From the NCBI RefSeq assembly GCF_008632955.1, contig NZ_CP043959.1, positions 5,580,001 through 5,644,000 on the forward strand: a stretch of DNA of 64,000 nucleotides, read 5' to 3'. Positions 7,824 to 16,176 of the stretch are shown here, piece by piece. The translations under genes were made by a program, and so were the position numbers. Origin of the DNA: Streptomyces tendae. Its GTDB lineage: Bacteria; Actinomycetota; Actinomycetes; Streptomycetales; Streptomycetaceae. Numbering within the stretch: the stretch's first letter is position 1; each line of letters begins with the position of its first letter. The notes under the pieces were generated by a model. That model was not told the origin of the DNA and ran no database searches. It was given only the letters and a program-made list of their open reading frames with translations.

Positions 7824-9297
7824 GTGTCCTCTCTCTTCCCGGCCCTCACCGACGGCCCGGCCGGCGACGGCGGCTCTGCCCGCCGTCCCGCCCTGCGGTT
7901 CGGCGAGCGTTCACTGACGTACGGGGAACTCGCCGCCGCGGCCGGCGCGGTGGCCGGGGACCTGAAGGGGGTGCGCCGGGCCGCCGTCTGGGCCACGCCG
8001 GCCCTGGAGACCGCGGTCGCGGTCACCGCGGCGCTGCTCGCCGGGGTGGTCGTGGTCCCGCTCAACCCCAGGTCGGGCGGGCGGGAGCTCGGCCACATCC
8101 TCGGCGACAGCGCCCCGGACGTGCTCCTGACCGCACCGGGCACCGACCTGCCCGCCGCTCCGGCCGCCCTCCCCCGCGTCGACGTGGACCCGGCCCGCGC
8201 GGCGGACCCGGGCTCCCTGCCCGACGACCGGGAGCGGGACCCCGAGGACCCCGCCCTGATCGTCTACACCTCCGGCACCACCGGCCCGCCCAAGGGCGCG
8301 GTGATCCCCCGCCGTTCGATCGCCTCGACGCTGGACGCCCTCGCCGACGCGTGGCGGTGGACGGCCGACGACGTGCTGGTGCACGGCCTGCCCCTGTTCC
8401 ACGTGCACGGTCTGGTCCTCGGCACCCTCGGCCCGCTGCGCCGCGGCGGCGCGGTCCGCCATCTGGGCCGGTTCACCACCGAGGGCGTGGCCCGCGAGCT
8501 GAACGACGGCGCGACCATGCTGTTCGGCGTGCCGACGATGTACCACCGGATCGCGGAGGCACTGCCCGCCGAGCCGGAGCTGGTGCGGGCGCTGTCCGGG
8601 CCCGGCTGCTGGTGTCGGGATCGGCCGCGCTGCCGGTGCACGACCACGAGCGGATCGCGGCGGCGACCGGGGCCCGGGTCGTCGAGCGGTACGGCATGAC
8701 GGAGACGCTGATGAACACCAGCGTCCGGGTGGACGGCGCGACCCGCCCCGGCTCGGTGGGCGTGCCGCTGCCGGGGGTCGAGCTGCGGCTGGTGGAGGAG
8801 GACGGCTCCCCCCTGACGTCGTACGACGGGGAAACGGTGGGCGAGATCCAGGTGCGCGGGCCGAACCTGTTCACCGAGTACCTCAACCGGCCGGACGCGA
8901 CGGCCGCCGCGTTCACCGCCGGCGGCTGGTTCCGCACCGGTGACATGGCGGTGCGCGACCCGGCGGCGACGTCCGCATCGTCGGCCGCAAGGCCACCGAC
9001 CTGATCAAGAGCGGCGGCTACAAGATCGGCGCCGGTGAGATCGAGAACGCGCTGCTGGAGCACCCGGGTGTGAAGGAGGCCGCGGTCACCGGGGAGCCGG
9101 ACGCCGACCTGGGCGAGCGGATCGTGGCCTGGGTGGTGCCTGCCGACCCGCAGTCACCGCCCGGCCTGGAGGAGCTGGCCGGCCATGTGGCCGCCCGTCT
9201 CGCCCCGCACAAGCGCCCCCGCGTGGTCCGCCATCTCGACGTGCTGCCCCGCAACGACATGGGCAAGATCATGAAGCGGGCGCTGACGCATGGCTGA
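7824..9297 (+). pseudogene. matB: Malonyl-CoA ligase (MatB-type acyl-CoA synthetase), two frameshifts
   Basis: An ANL-superfamily adenylating enzyme converting malonate or methylmalonate, ATP and CoA to the CoA thioester. Visible are the P-loop YTSGTTGPPKGAVIPRRS near residue 155, the core ERYGMTETLMNTS and GGWFRTGDMAV, and the C-terminal catalytic-lysine region with DLIKSGGYKIGAGEIENALL and NDMGKIMKRALTHG. RYGMTETLMNTS is typical of MatB. Restoring one G near 8599 and one near 8962 gives a full-length protein of about 491 aa. The GTG start follows AAGGAGAACGACGC. It overlaps the carboxyltransferase gene by 8 bp. S. coelicolor SCO2444 is, as I recall, the structurally characterised MatB. A functional gene with sequencing errors is likely. 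Confidence 0.82.
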
Positions 9298-10644
9298 CCG
9301 TCCCTCGGCCCGCGAGGCCGTCGCCCTGGTGACCGGCGACTTCACCGAGCTGCCGTACCCCGGGCGACGGGCGGCCCCGGACGGCCCGCTCGGCTGGTCC
9401 GGCTACGACGCCGCCCGCGCCCGCGCCGCCGGACGCACCGGCGAGGACGAGTCCGTGGTCTGCGGGGTCGCGGACGTCGACGGCACCCGGGCGGTGCTCG
9501 TCGCGTTCGAGTTCGGATTCCTCGGCGGCTCCCTCGGCGAGGGCACCGGTGACCGTCTGGAGGCGGCGTACGCGCACGCCCGCGCCCACCGGCTGCCGCT
9601 GGTGTCCCTGGTCGCCACCGGCGGCAGCCGGATGCAGGAGGGCATGCTCGCCCTGACCCAGCTCCAGCGGGTGGCGCGCGCGTCGGCGCTCGCCCGGGAG
9701 GCGGGGCTGCCGCAGATAGCCGTGCTGCGGGACCCCACGACGGGCGGCGGCTGGGCCACGCTGGGCGCGGGCGCCGACGTCGTGCTGGCGCTGCCCGGCG
9801 CGCAGGTCGGTTTCGCCGGCTCCCGGGTGCGCCCGGCGGACGCCGACCCGGCGGCGTACACGGCCGAGGCGCAGGTCGTGGCGGGCGCGGCGGACGCGCT
9901 GGTCCGCCCCGAGGAGCTGCGCGGCACCCTGGCCCGCTGGCTGCGGCTGCTGACCCGCCCGTCCGCCGACCCGGCCCCGCCGCCGTACGCGCTCGGCTCC
10001 CCGGACCTCCCGGCCACCGGATGGGACGCGGTCCGCCGGGCCCGCTCGCCCCGACGCCCGCGCGCCGCCGCCTACCTGGACGCGTACTTCACCTCGCGCG
10101 TCACGCTCTCCGGCGACCGCCGCGGCGGCACCGATCCCGAGGGCATGCTCTGTGGCTTCGGCGAGCACGGGGGCCGTACGGTCGCCTACGCGGCGCAGAC
10201 CGGCACGGCCACCCGCCCCGCCGGCTACCGCACCGCCGCCCGTCTGGTCGGGCTCGCGGACCGGCTGGGCATCCCGGTGCTGACCCTGGTAGACACCCCG
10301 GGCGCGGCGAACGACGCGGAGGCGGAACGGCAGGGCGCGGGCGCCGCCATCGCGGACCTGTTCGGCTCGGTGGCCGCCGCCCGTACCCCGCTCACCACCC
10401 TGGTGATCGGCGAGGGCGGCTCCGGCGGCGCGCTGGCACTCGCCGCTCCGGGCAACACGTGGGCCACGCCCGACAGTTACTTCTCGGTGATCGCCCCGGA
10501 ACTGGCCGCGGCCATCCTCAAGCGCCGCCCGGACGAGGTGGAGGCGACGGCGGACGCGCTCCGCATCCGCCCCAGGACCTGGTGGAGCTGGGGTGGTGGG
10601 GGGTCGTGGGACCGGCGGGCGCTGAGCCCACCCGTTCCGGCTGA
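9290..10644 (+). pseudogene. Fused acyl-CoA carboxylase carboxyltransferase (beta/alpha), one frameshift
   Basis: A single chain with a beta-like N-terminal half (FGFLGGSLGEGTGDRLEAAY, then SLVATGGSRMQEGMLALTQL) and an alpha-like C-terminal half (GIPVLTLVDTPGAAND, then VIGEGGSGGALALAAPGNTW). The GGSR and GEGGSGG oxyanion loops of the crotonase-type carboxyltransferase are present. The AccD zinc finger is absent. The frame breaks near 10572, where one C is missing; the shifted frame continues PQDLVELG and stops at 10644, giving about 451 aa. No biotin carboxylase or carrier is adjacent. Overlap with matB suggests a role in malonyl-CoA metabolism, carboxylating or decarboxylating, which is inferred. 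Confidence 0.75.
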
Positions 10645-10859
10645 GCGGCCTCGGTCTCACCGGGCAGCGACGTCCCGGACCGGTTCTTCATCACTTCGAC
10701 CTTCTCGACGCACCTCCCCCGGGTCGTACGGCGGACCTGCCCTTCGGGGCGGTTCCGCCCGCCCCTGCGGCGTCGCGGAGCGAGGGGACCCCCGTTCGGC
10801 GGCCCCTCGCCCGGCCCCCTAGAAAGGGCGCCGCCCCCGCCCGGCGCGCACGATGCGAA

Positions 10860-10883
10860 GAGGCCCGCCGACCGGCGGGCCTC
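10860..10883. terminator. Strong hairpin between the carboxyltransferase gene and mbl
   Basis: GAGGCCCGCC and GGCGGGCCTC form a perfect 10-bp stem with a 4-nt loop, 27 bp before the mbl start. It has no T-tract, as is common for Streptomyces terminators. Because it sits in the likely mbl leader it could also act as an attenuator. The rest of 10645-10859 shows no gene. Confidence 0.55.
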
Positions 10884-10909
10884 CGGCCGCGCACTCGGGA
10901 GGAACTGCC

Positions 10910-11947
10910 GTGACCGCCAGTCTGGAGCAGCTGCGCCGCTGCCACTTCGCCGTCGACCTGGGGGCGGCCCGCACCCGGGTGTACGTCAAGGGCGCCGGCC
11001 TCGTCGTCGACCAGCCGTCCGTCGCCGCCGTCAACACCCGTACCGGAGCGCTGATCGCCGTCGGCGAGTTCGCGGAGAAGATGACCGGGCGCACCCCGGA
11101 CTACATCCGCGTCGTACGGCCCGTGACCGGAGGCACCGTCGTCGACATCGAGATGGCGCAGCGGATGCTGCGTCAGCTCATCGGCGACCGCACCCGCCGC
11201 GCCCTGCGCCGCAAGCCACGGCTGCGGGCCGCGGCCTGCACCCCGCACGACGCGGACCCGCTCGCCCAGCGCGCCGCGATCGAGACGCTGGTGGGGCTGG
11301 GCGCCCGCCGGGTGGAGCTGGTGGACACGCTCATCGCGGCGGCCGTGGGGTGCGGGCTGCCCGTGGAGCGGCCCGAGGCGACCATGATCATGGTGTGCGG
11401 TGCGGCGGCCACGCAGGTGGCCGTGCTGTCCCTCGGCTCGATCGTGCGGGCAGAGCGGATCCCGGTGGGCGGCGAGGCGGCTGACGCGGCGATCGTGCAG
11501 CACCTGCGCCACCAGCACGAGCTGATGCTCCCGAGCCAGTCCGTACGTCCGCTGCAGCTCGCGCTGGAGGGGAACGGGCTGACCCCGCAGGGTCCCGAGG
11601 TCACGGAGATCCACGGCCGGGACGTCGCCACCGGCCTCGCCCGCTCGGTGAAGGTGGACACGGCGGCGGTGCGGCGGGCCATCCAGACGCCGCTCACCGC
11701 CGTTCTCGACGGCATCGGCAAGGTGCTGCGGGACTGCCCGCCCGACCTGGTGGCCGACCTCGCCGACCGCGGCATCATGATGGTCGGCGGCAGCGCCCTG
11801 CTGCCGGGCCTGGACCAGATGCTGCGTCAGGCGACCGGCATGCCGGTGCACATCGCGGAACGGCCGGAGCTGTGTGCGGTGGAGGGTCTGGGCGCGATGC
11901 TGGAGGGCCGCATCGCCCCCATGGTCCTCGACCCCCTGAGCGCCTGA
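10910..11947 (+). CDS. mbl: MreB/Mbl-like actin-family rod-shape protein
   Basis: A 345-residue actin-fold ATPase. The phosphate-1 motif region is FAVDLGAARTRVYVKGAG. Near residue 90 is VRPVTGGTVVDIEMAQRML, characteristic of MreB. A later VGGEAADAAIVQHLRHQH resembles the MreB GGxxxD segment, and MMVGGSALLPGLDQMLRQ is the adenosine motif (GGxALLxGL). It is shorter and more divergent than canonical MreB, which fits Streptomyces Mbl, a protein linked to sporulating aerial hyphae and spore wall thickness. The GTG at 10910 follows GGAGGAAC. The neighbouring mreC/mreD genes seen at mreB loci are absent. Confidence 0.85.
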   Translation: MTASLEQLRRCHFAVDLGAARTRVYVKGAGLVVDQPSVAAVNTRTGALIAVGEFAEKMTGRTPDYIRVVRPVTGGTVVDIEMAQRMLRQLIGDRTRRALRRKPRLRAAACTPHDADPLAQRAAIETLVGLGARRVELVDTLIAAAVGCGLPVERPEATMIMVCGAAATQVAVLSLGSIVRAERIPVGGEAADAAIVQHLRHQHELMLPSQSVRPLQLALEGNGLTPQGPEVTEIHGRDVATGLARSVKVDTAAVRRAIQTPLTAVLDGIGKVLRDCPPDLVADLADRGIMMVGGSALLPGLDQMLRQATGMPVHIAERPELCAVEGLGAMLEGRIAPMVLDPLSA

Positions 11948-11949
11948 CC

Positions 11950-12700
11950 CCACCCACGGCGGTGCCGGACCGGCCGGGCGACCGACGGCGCCGCGGGGGC
12001 GCCGCACCGGCCAGGCGCTGACGACGACGCCGGCCGCCGGTGCCGGGCGGGCCCGCCGACACGGGCGGCCACGGGTGCCGACGGGCCCGCCGGGCCCCCT
12101 ACCTGATGAAGTGGGGGTCCACCAGACCCGTCACCCTCACGACGAAGCGGGACCACCGGCGCATGACACCCGCCCCAAGGCGCACGGACCCTGACGGCCC
12201 CTACGGACCCGAACAGTCGAGCGCGCCTGACACCGCCCCGAGATCCCCGGACCCGCCGGACCCGCCGGACCCCGACGACACCCCGGCGGCCACGGACCAA
12301 CGGGCCTTGCACCGCCGCCACGGACCAACCGGACCCTGACACCGCTCCGAGATCCCCGGACCCGCCGCCCCCACGCTGCCGGACCAACCGGGCCCGGCAC
12401 CGCCCCGTGGGTCACGGACAAACCGGACCCTGACACCGCCCCGGCGGGACCCGGCGCACCGCGCCGGCCGCACCCGCCCCCGCCGTGCGGCGGACCCGTG
12501 CAACACCCCCCTGGCCTGCACGCATTCATGCGCGCGGGCCCTCGTACGTTCCAGCCCATTCCGGGGCACGGTGTGTACCACCGCTCAAGGTGGGCAGGCG
12601 AATCGCAGCGCAGCAAGGCCGTGCGCAGCCTCTCGTGCGGGTACCGGCGGCGGCCGGGGCCGCCGGGGCCGCCGGGGCGGGCGGCCGGCCACGAGCACCG
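11950..12700. other. Low-complexity, imperfectly repeated intergenic stretch
   Basis: About 750 bp without a convincing gene. The motif GACACCGCNCCGAGATCCCCGG occurs near 12230 and 12338, and ACCGGACCCTGACACCGC occurs near 12327 and 12429, giving a period of about 100 bp. The plus strand would encode proline- and aspartate-rich peptides in changing frames, and the minus strand arginine/glycine-rich ones. Either a decayed Pro-rich coding repeat or a noncoding repeat is possible. The STAS-ANTAR promoter must lie in its right part. Confidence 0.5.
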
Positions 12701-12713
12701 AGAGGGCGGTGAC

Positions 12714-13391
12714 ATGACTTCCGCGGCGTCGTTCCCCCCGGAAATGCAGGACACCTTGGTCATAGACGGTCGCATGGACGCCGACCGCGCACTGCTCACC
12801 CCGCGCGGGGAGCTGGTCCGCGGCTGCGCCCAGATACTGACCGAGAAGCTGGCCGAGCTGCCCGCCGGCACCGCCCGGGTGGACCTGGACATGAGCGGCG
12901 TGCACTTCATGGACACCGCGGGCCTCGAGTTCCTCGAGGTGCTGCGCGACCACGCCCGCAGGCAGGCCATGCCCGTCACGACGACCCGCTGGAGCGGTCA
13001 GCCGCGCCGCATCCTGGAGCTGGCCGGGCTGGACACCACGGACCCGCTGCGCTCCCCTGCCCCCGCCGTGGGGATGTCGTCGGTCGCCTCGGCGGTGGCG
13101 CTGGAGCGGGAGGAACGGCTGCACCTGCTCCAGGAGGAGGTCGAGCAGCTCCGGCAGGCCATCGCCTCCCGCCCGGTCATCGACCAGGCCCGCGGCATCC
13201 TGATGGCGACGTACGGCTGCTCCTCGGACGACGCCTGGCACATCCTGCGGGACGCGTCCCAGCTGTCGAACACCAAGCTCCGGACGGTCGCCGAGTCGCT
13301 CACGGCCTCCACGGCGGCGGAGGGCGCCGCCCCGCCCCCTGAGGTGCGCACCGCTCTGGCGCAGGCACTCGAGCGGCTCTCGACGCGGTGA
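12714..13391 (+). CDS. STAS-ANTAR fusion protein (anti-sigma-antagonist domain plus RNA-binding antiterminator domain)
   Basis: A 225-residue protein. Residues of about 10-110 form a STAS domain with VDLDMSGVHFMDTAGLEFLE. The usual phospho-acceptor serine of SpoIIAA-type antagonists (DSSG) is replaced by DTAG, so phosphorylation would have to use the threonine. A short coiled coil (EERLHLLQEEVEQLRQA) leads into an ANTAR domain (SRPVIDQARGILMATYGCSS, then LRTVAESL). ANTAR domains bind paired RNA hairpins to prevent termination. The ATG at 12714 was chosen for domain fit; the longer ORF adds a low-complexity tail. The target RNA or partner kinase is not visible nearby. Confidence 0.88.
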   Translation: MTSAASFPPEMQDTLVIDGRMDADRALLTPRGELVRGCAQILTEKLAELPAGTARVDLDMSGVHFMDTAGLEFLEVLRDHARRQAMPVTTTRWSGQPRRILELAGLDTTDPLRSPAPAVGMSSVASAVALEREERLHLLQEEVEQLRQAIASRPVIDQARGILMATYGCSSDDAWHILRDASQLSNTKLRTVAESLTASTAAEGAAPPPEVRTALAQALERLSTR

Positions 13392-13444
13392 CTCCGCCTC
13401 GTGCGGGGTACTCGCCGGGAACGGGCCCGCGCGAAGGAGGCAGC

Positions 13445-13615
13445 ATGACCGAACACACTCCGTCCCAGGCCGAGGGCGACCGGGACGACAGCGAATGGAC
13501 CATCCCCGACGTCGTGCACACGACGCCCTCCCAGGCGGAGGGTGAACGCGATCCGGCGGACGCCCCGACGGAGGCCGACGACAACGCCGTACGGGGGCGG
13601 ACCGGGGCCGGCTGA
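13445..13615 (+). CDS. Small acidic protein with internal TPSQAEG repeat
   Basis: A 56-residue protein starting at ATG 13445 after a strong GAAGGAGG. It contains two copies of TPSQAEG followed by D/E-RD, near residues 4-13 and 25-34, separated by a stretch reading SEWTIPDVVH. It is very acidic and probably disordered. It lies 54 bp downstream of the STAS-ANTAR gene on the same strand and may be cotranscribed with it. No family is recognised. The RBS quality and codon pattern support a real gene. Confidence 0.55.
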   Translation: MTEHTPSQAEGDRDDSEWTIPDVVHTTPSQAEGERDPADAPTEADDNAVRGRTGAG

Positions 13616-13632
13616 CGCCGGCTCGGGAGGCG

Positions 13633-13650
13633 ACGGTTCCGTGGAACCGT
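13633..13650. terminator. Hairpin after the small acidic gene and the CAT-anticodon tRNA
   Basis: ACGGTTCC and GGAACCGT form a perfect 8-bp stem with a 2-nt loop between converging transcription units. It can serve both strands. Confidence 0.5.
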
Positions 13651-13654
13651 GGCG

Positions 13655-13731
13655 TGGTGGGGCGGGTGGGACTCGAACCCACGGCCGACGGATTATGAGT
13701 CCGCTGCTCTAACCGGCTGAGCTACCGCCCC
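13655..13731 (-). tRNA. tRNA with CAT anticodon (probably tRNA-Ile2, otherwise elongator Met)
   Basis: The minus strand gives a complete cloverleaf: acceptor GGGGCGG pairing with CCGCCCC, D-arm GCTCAGCCGGTTAGAGC, anticodon stem GCGGA/TCCGT with loop CTCATAA, and T-arm GTGGGTTCGAGTCCCAC. The 3' CCA is encoded at 13655-13657. The sequence around the loop resembles lysidine-modified tRNA-Ile2 (AGCNGGACTCATAATCC) more than tRNA-Met, but the two cannot be separated with certainty by eye. Confidence 0.93.
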
Positions 13732-13874
13732 ATAGCGGCGTGTCGCGTACATGTGTGCGCGCCGTCTGCCGCAGCATAGCCGCTCATACGATCTCCTGCT
13801 TCGGATGGTCGGCTGCGTACGGCCCTGTTGACCATGAAGACTGCGCCGCGTCGCGCACGGTTCCACGGCACATG

Positions 13875-13897
13875 AAAAAGGACCCCTGAGGGGTCCT
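13875..13897 (-). terminator. Rho-independent terminator of the tRNA-Asn pair
   Basis: On the minus strand AGGACCCCT and AGGGGTCCT form a 9-bp stem followed directly by a run of five T. It lies 12 bp past the last tRNA-Asn. This is a canonical intrinsic terminator. The adjacent span 13732-13874 holds nothing recognisable. Confidence 0.85.
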
Positions 13898-13908
13898 CGT
13901 TCATCATG

Positions 13909-13981
13909 CTCCCCCGACTGGACTCGAACCAGTAACCTGCCGGTTAACAGCCGGCTGCTCTGCCAATTGAGCTACGGAGGA
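13909..13981 (-). tRNA. tRNA-Asn (GTT), downstream copy
   Basis: The minus strand shows acceptor TCCTCCG pairing with CGGGGGA, D-arm GCTCAATTGGCAGAGC, anticodon arm GCCGGCTGTTAACCGGC with anticodon GTT, and T-arm CTGGTTCGAGTCCAG. No CCA is encoded. It is identical to the copy at 13987-14059, with five bases between them. Confidence 0.97.
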
Positions 13982-13986
13982 CCGAG

Positions 13987-14059
13987 CTCCCCCGACTGGA
14001 CTCGAACCAGTAACCTGCCGGTTAACAGCCGGCTGCTCTGCCAATTGAGCTACGGAGGA
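13987..14059 (-). tRNA. tRNA-Asn (GTT), upstream copy
   Basis: Same cloverleaf and anticodon GTT as the adjacent copy; the two genes form a tandem repeat of 78 bp and should be transcribed together from a promoter between 14060 and 14228 on the minus strand. Confidence 0.97.
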
Positions 14060-14228
14060 ATGCCTCGTTCTGCATCGAACGCACCCGCCTGGGTATTCGC
14101 CAGAGGGCGCGCGCTCGCTGCGACACATACATTAGCGCAAGCAGGGGGGTGCTCCGCCAATCGGTACTCCCCGGCCCGTCGCCGCGCCGGAGACCCACGC
14201 AACTGCAACAACGGGAAGGGTGGCCGCC

Positions 14229-14534
14229 ATGCGTTACCGGCTCACGTTCGTCGCCGGAGTCGTCCTTGGTTACGTGCTGGGCACGAAAGCCGGGCGGGAG
14301 CGCTACGAACAGATCAAGAGGTCCGCGCTGCAACTGGCGCAGAACCCCGCGGTCCGCAACACCGCCGAGTCCGCGGCCCAGCAGAGCCGCGAGTTCGCCG
14401 ACAAGGCGTACCACGTGATGAGCGACAAGGTCGGCGACCGCGTGCCCGACTCGGTCACGCAGCGCGTGCACGCCCTGCGCGAGCGCAGCGCCCACGGTCC
14501 GGCCGAGGACGACTGGGGCACGAGCAACACCTGA
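14229..14534 (+). CDS. YtxH-like small membrane-anchored protein
   Basis: A 101-residue protein. MRYRLTFVAGVVLGYVLGTK is a short hydrophobic N-terminal segment with glycine zipper spacing, followed by AGRERYEQIKRSALQLAQ and a long amphipathic helix region. This organisation resembles YtxH/DUF883-like stress-related small membrane proteins. ATG 14229 was preferred over the frame start at 14220 because GAAGGG is well placed before it. The function is unknown. It is not clearly linked to either neighbour. Confidence 0.7.
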   Translation: MRYRLTFVAGVVLGYVLGTKAGRERYEQIKRSALQLAQNPAVRNTAESAAQQSREFADKAYHVMSDKVGDRVPDSVTQRVHALRERSAHGPAEDDWGTSNT

Positions 14535-14571
14535 CCACCACGCATCTGTCCCCATGCGGCAAAATCGCCGT

Positions 14572-16023
14572 ATGGGGATAGTCGCCGGGTTGGACAGTGC
14601 GCCCGATTTCACTCGCATCGTCGTCTGTGACGCGGACACCGGAGCCGTGGTCAGGCAGGGGTACGCCCCGCATCCGGTGCAGGGTCCCGACGGCGGCCGC
14701 AGCTCGGACGTCGACCCGCAGGCCTGGCTGCTGTCACTCGGCGAGGCCGCGGGCGGCGGGCTGCTGGAGGGCGTGCAGGCCATCGGCGTGTCCGCGCAGG
14801 CCGGCGCCCTGGTGCCGCTGGACGCACAGGGCAACACCGTGCGCCCCGCGATGACCGGCGGCGACAAGCGCGCGCAGGTCGCGGCCGCCGATCTGGTCGA
14901 CGCGTTCGGCGGGCGCGGGGCGTGGGCGCAGGCCGTGGGCTGTGTGCCCGGCGCCGCGCAGCCGGTGACCAAGCTGCGCTGGATGGCCCGCAGCGAACCG
15001 GAGAACGCGGCCCGCACGGCCGTGCTGCTCCAGGCCCAGGACTGGCTCGTGTGGCAGTTGCTGGGCCGGCCGGTGCGCCGCACCACCGACCGGGGCGGTG
15101 CCTCCGGCACCGGCTACTGGGCGGCGGCCACCGGCAACTACCGGCCCGACCTGGTGGAGCTGGCGCTCGGGCACCAGGTGATGCTGCCCGAGGTGATCGG
15201 CCCGGCGGACGCGGCCGGCACCACGCCGGAGGGGCTGCTGATCTCCGCCGGTACGGCCGACACGATGGCGGCGGCGTTCGGGCTCGGGATCGGGCTCGGC
15301 GACGCGGTGGTGTCCCTGGGCGCGTCCGGCTCGGTGATGGCCGTGCACCCCGAGGCGCTCGTCGACCACAGTGGCATGATCACCTCGCTGGCCGACGCGA
15401 CCGGCATGCATCTGCCCGTGGTCACCACGCTGAACGCGGTCCGGGCGTTGCGCGGCACCGCGGAACTGCTCGGGCTGCCGGACCTGGAGAGCCTGTCCGA
15501 CCTGGCGATGAAGTCGACGCCGGGGTCGCACGGTCTGGTGCTGCTGCCGTACCTGGAGGGCGAGCGCACCCCGAACCTGCCGCACACCGCCGGGACCCTG
15601 GCGGGGCTGCGGCGCGAGTCGATGAAGCCGGAGCACCTGGCGCGGGCCGCGTTCGAGGGGATGCTGTGCGGGCTCGCGGACGCCCTGGACGTGCTGCGCG
15701 GCCGGGGCGTGGAGGTGCGCCGGGTGTTCCTGCTCGGTCCGGCGGCCGAACTGCCCGCCGTGCAGGCGGCGGCGCCCGCGCTGTTCGGGGCGCAGGTGGT
15801 CGTGCCGCAGCCCGCGGACTACGCGGCGACGGGCGCGGCCCGGCAGGCGGCGTGGGCGCTCGGCGTCTCGCAGGGCACCCTCGACCCGCGCACCCCGCCG
15901 GTGTGGCCGGGTCCGGTGGCGCAGGTGCTGGACCCGGGCGAGGAGCTGGCGGTGGGTCAGGCGGTGCGCCAGCAGTACGTCGCGGTGCGGGAGCAGACGC
16001 ATCCGGGGGCGTTCCGGCCGTAG
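14572..16023 (+). CDS. FGGY-family carbohydrate kinase, xylulokinase-like
   Basis: A 483-residue kinase of the ASKHA fold. Seen are GIVAGLDSAPDFTRIVVCDA (phosphate-1), the middle GVSAQAGALVPLDAQG and TDRGGASGTGYWAAATGNY, and the C-terminal GDAVVSLGASGSVMAVH and LLPYLEGERTPNLPHTAG, the FGGY-family signature. FGGY kinases phosphorylate sugars such as xylulose, ribulose or glycerol. LEGERTPN is most like XylB. No xylA isomerase is adjacent, so the substrate is not fixed by context. ATG 14572 starts directly on the conserved beta strand. Confidence 0.85.
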   Translation: MGIVAGLDSAPDFTRIVVCDADTGAVVRQGYAPHPVQGPDGGRSSDVDPQAWLLSLGEAAGGGLLEGVQAIGVSAQAGALVPLDAQGNTVRPAMTGGDKRAQVAAADLVDAFGGRGAWAQAVGCVPGAAQPVTKLRWMARSEPENAARTAVLLQAQDWLVWQLLGRPVRRTTDRGGASGTGYWAAATGNYRPDLVELALGHQVMLPEVIGPADAAGTTPEGLLISAGTADTMAAAFGLGIGLGDAVVSLGASGSVMAVHPEALVDHSGMITSLADATGMHLPVVTTLNAVRALRGTAELLGLPDLESLSDLAMKSTPGSHGLVLLPYLEGERTPNLPHTAGTLAGLRRESMKPEHLARAAFEGMLCGLADALDVLRGRGVEVRRVFLLGPAAELPAVQAAAPALFGAQVVVPQPADYAATGAARQAAWALGVSQGTLDPRTPPVWPGPVAQVLDPGEELAVGQAVRQQYVAVREQTHPGAFRP

Positions 16024-16176
16024 GCGGTCGCAGCCCGGGGCGTTCCGGCCGTGGGCGACGGCAGCCGGACGACGCGGGCGGGCCCGTAAATGGGTTGAGG
16101 TAACGCGGGTGGAGTGTTCGACGATAGGGGCCACGGGCAACCGAATGGCCCCGCCGACCACTCCGAGAGATGCAGC

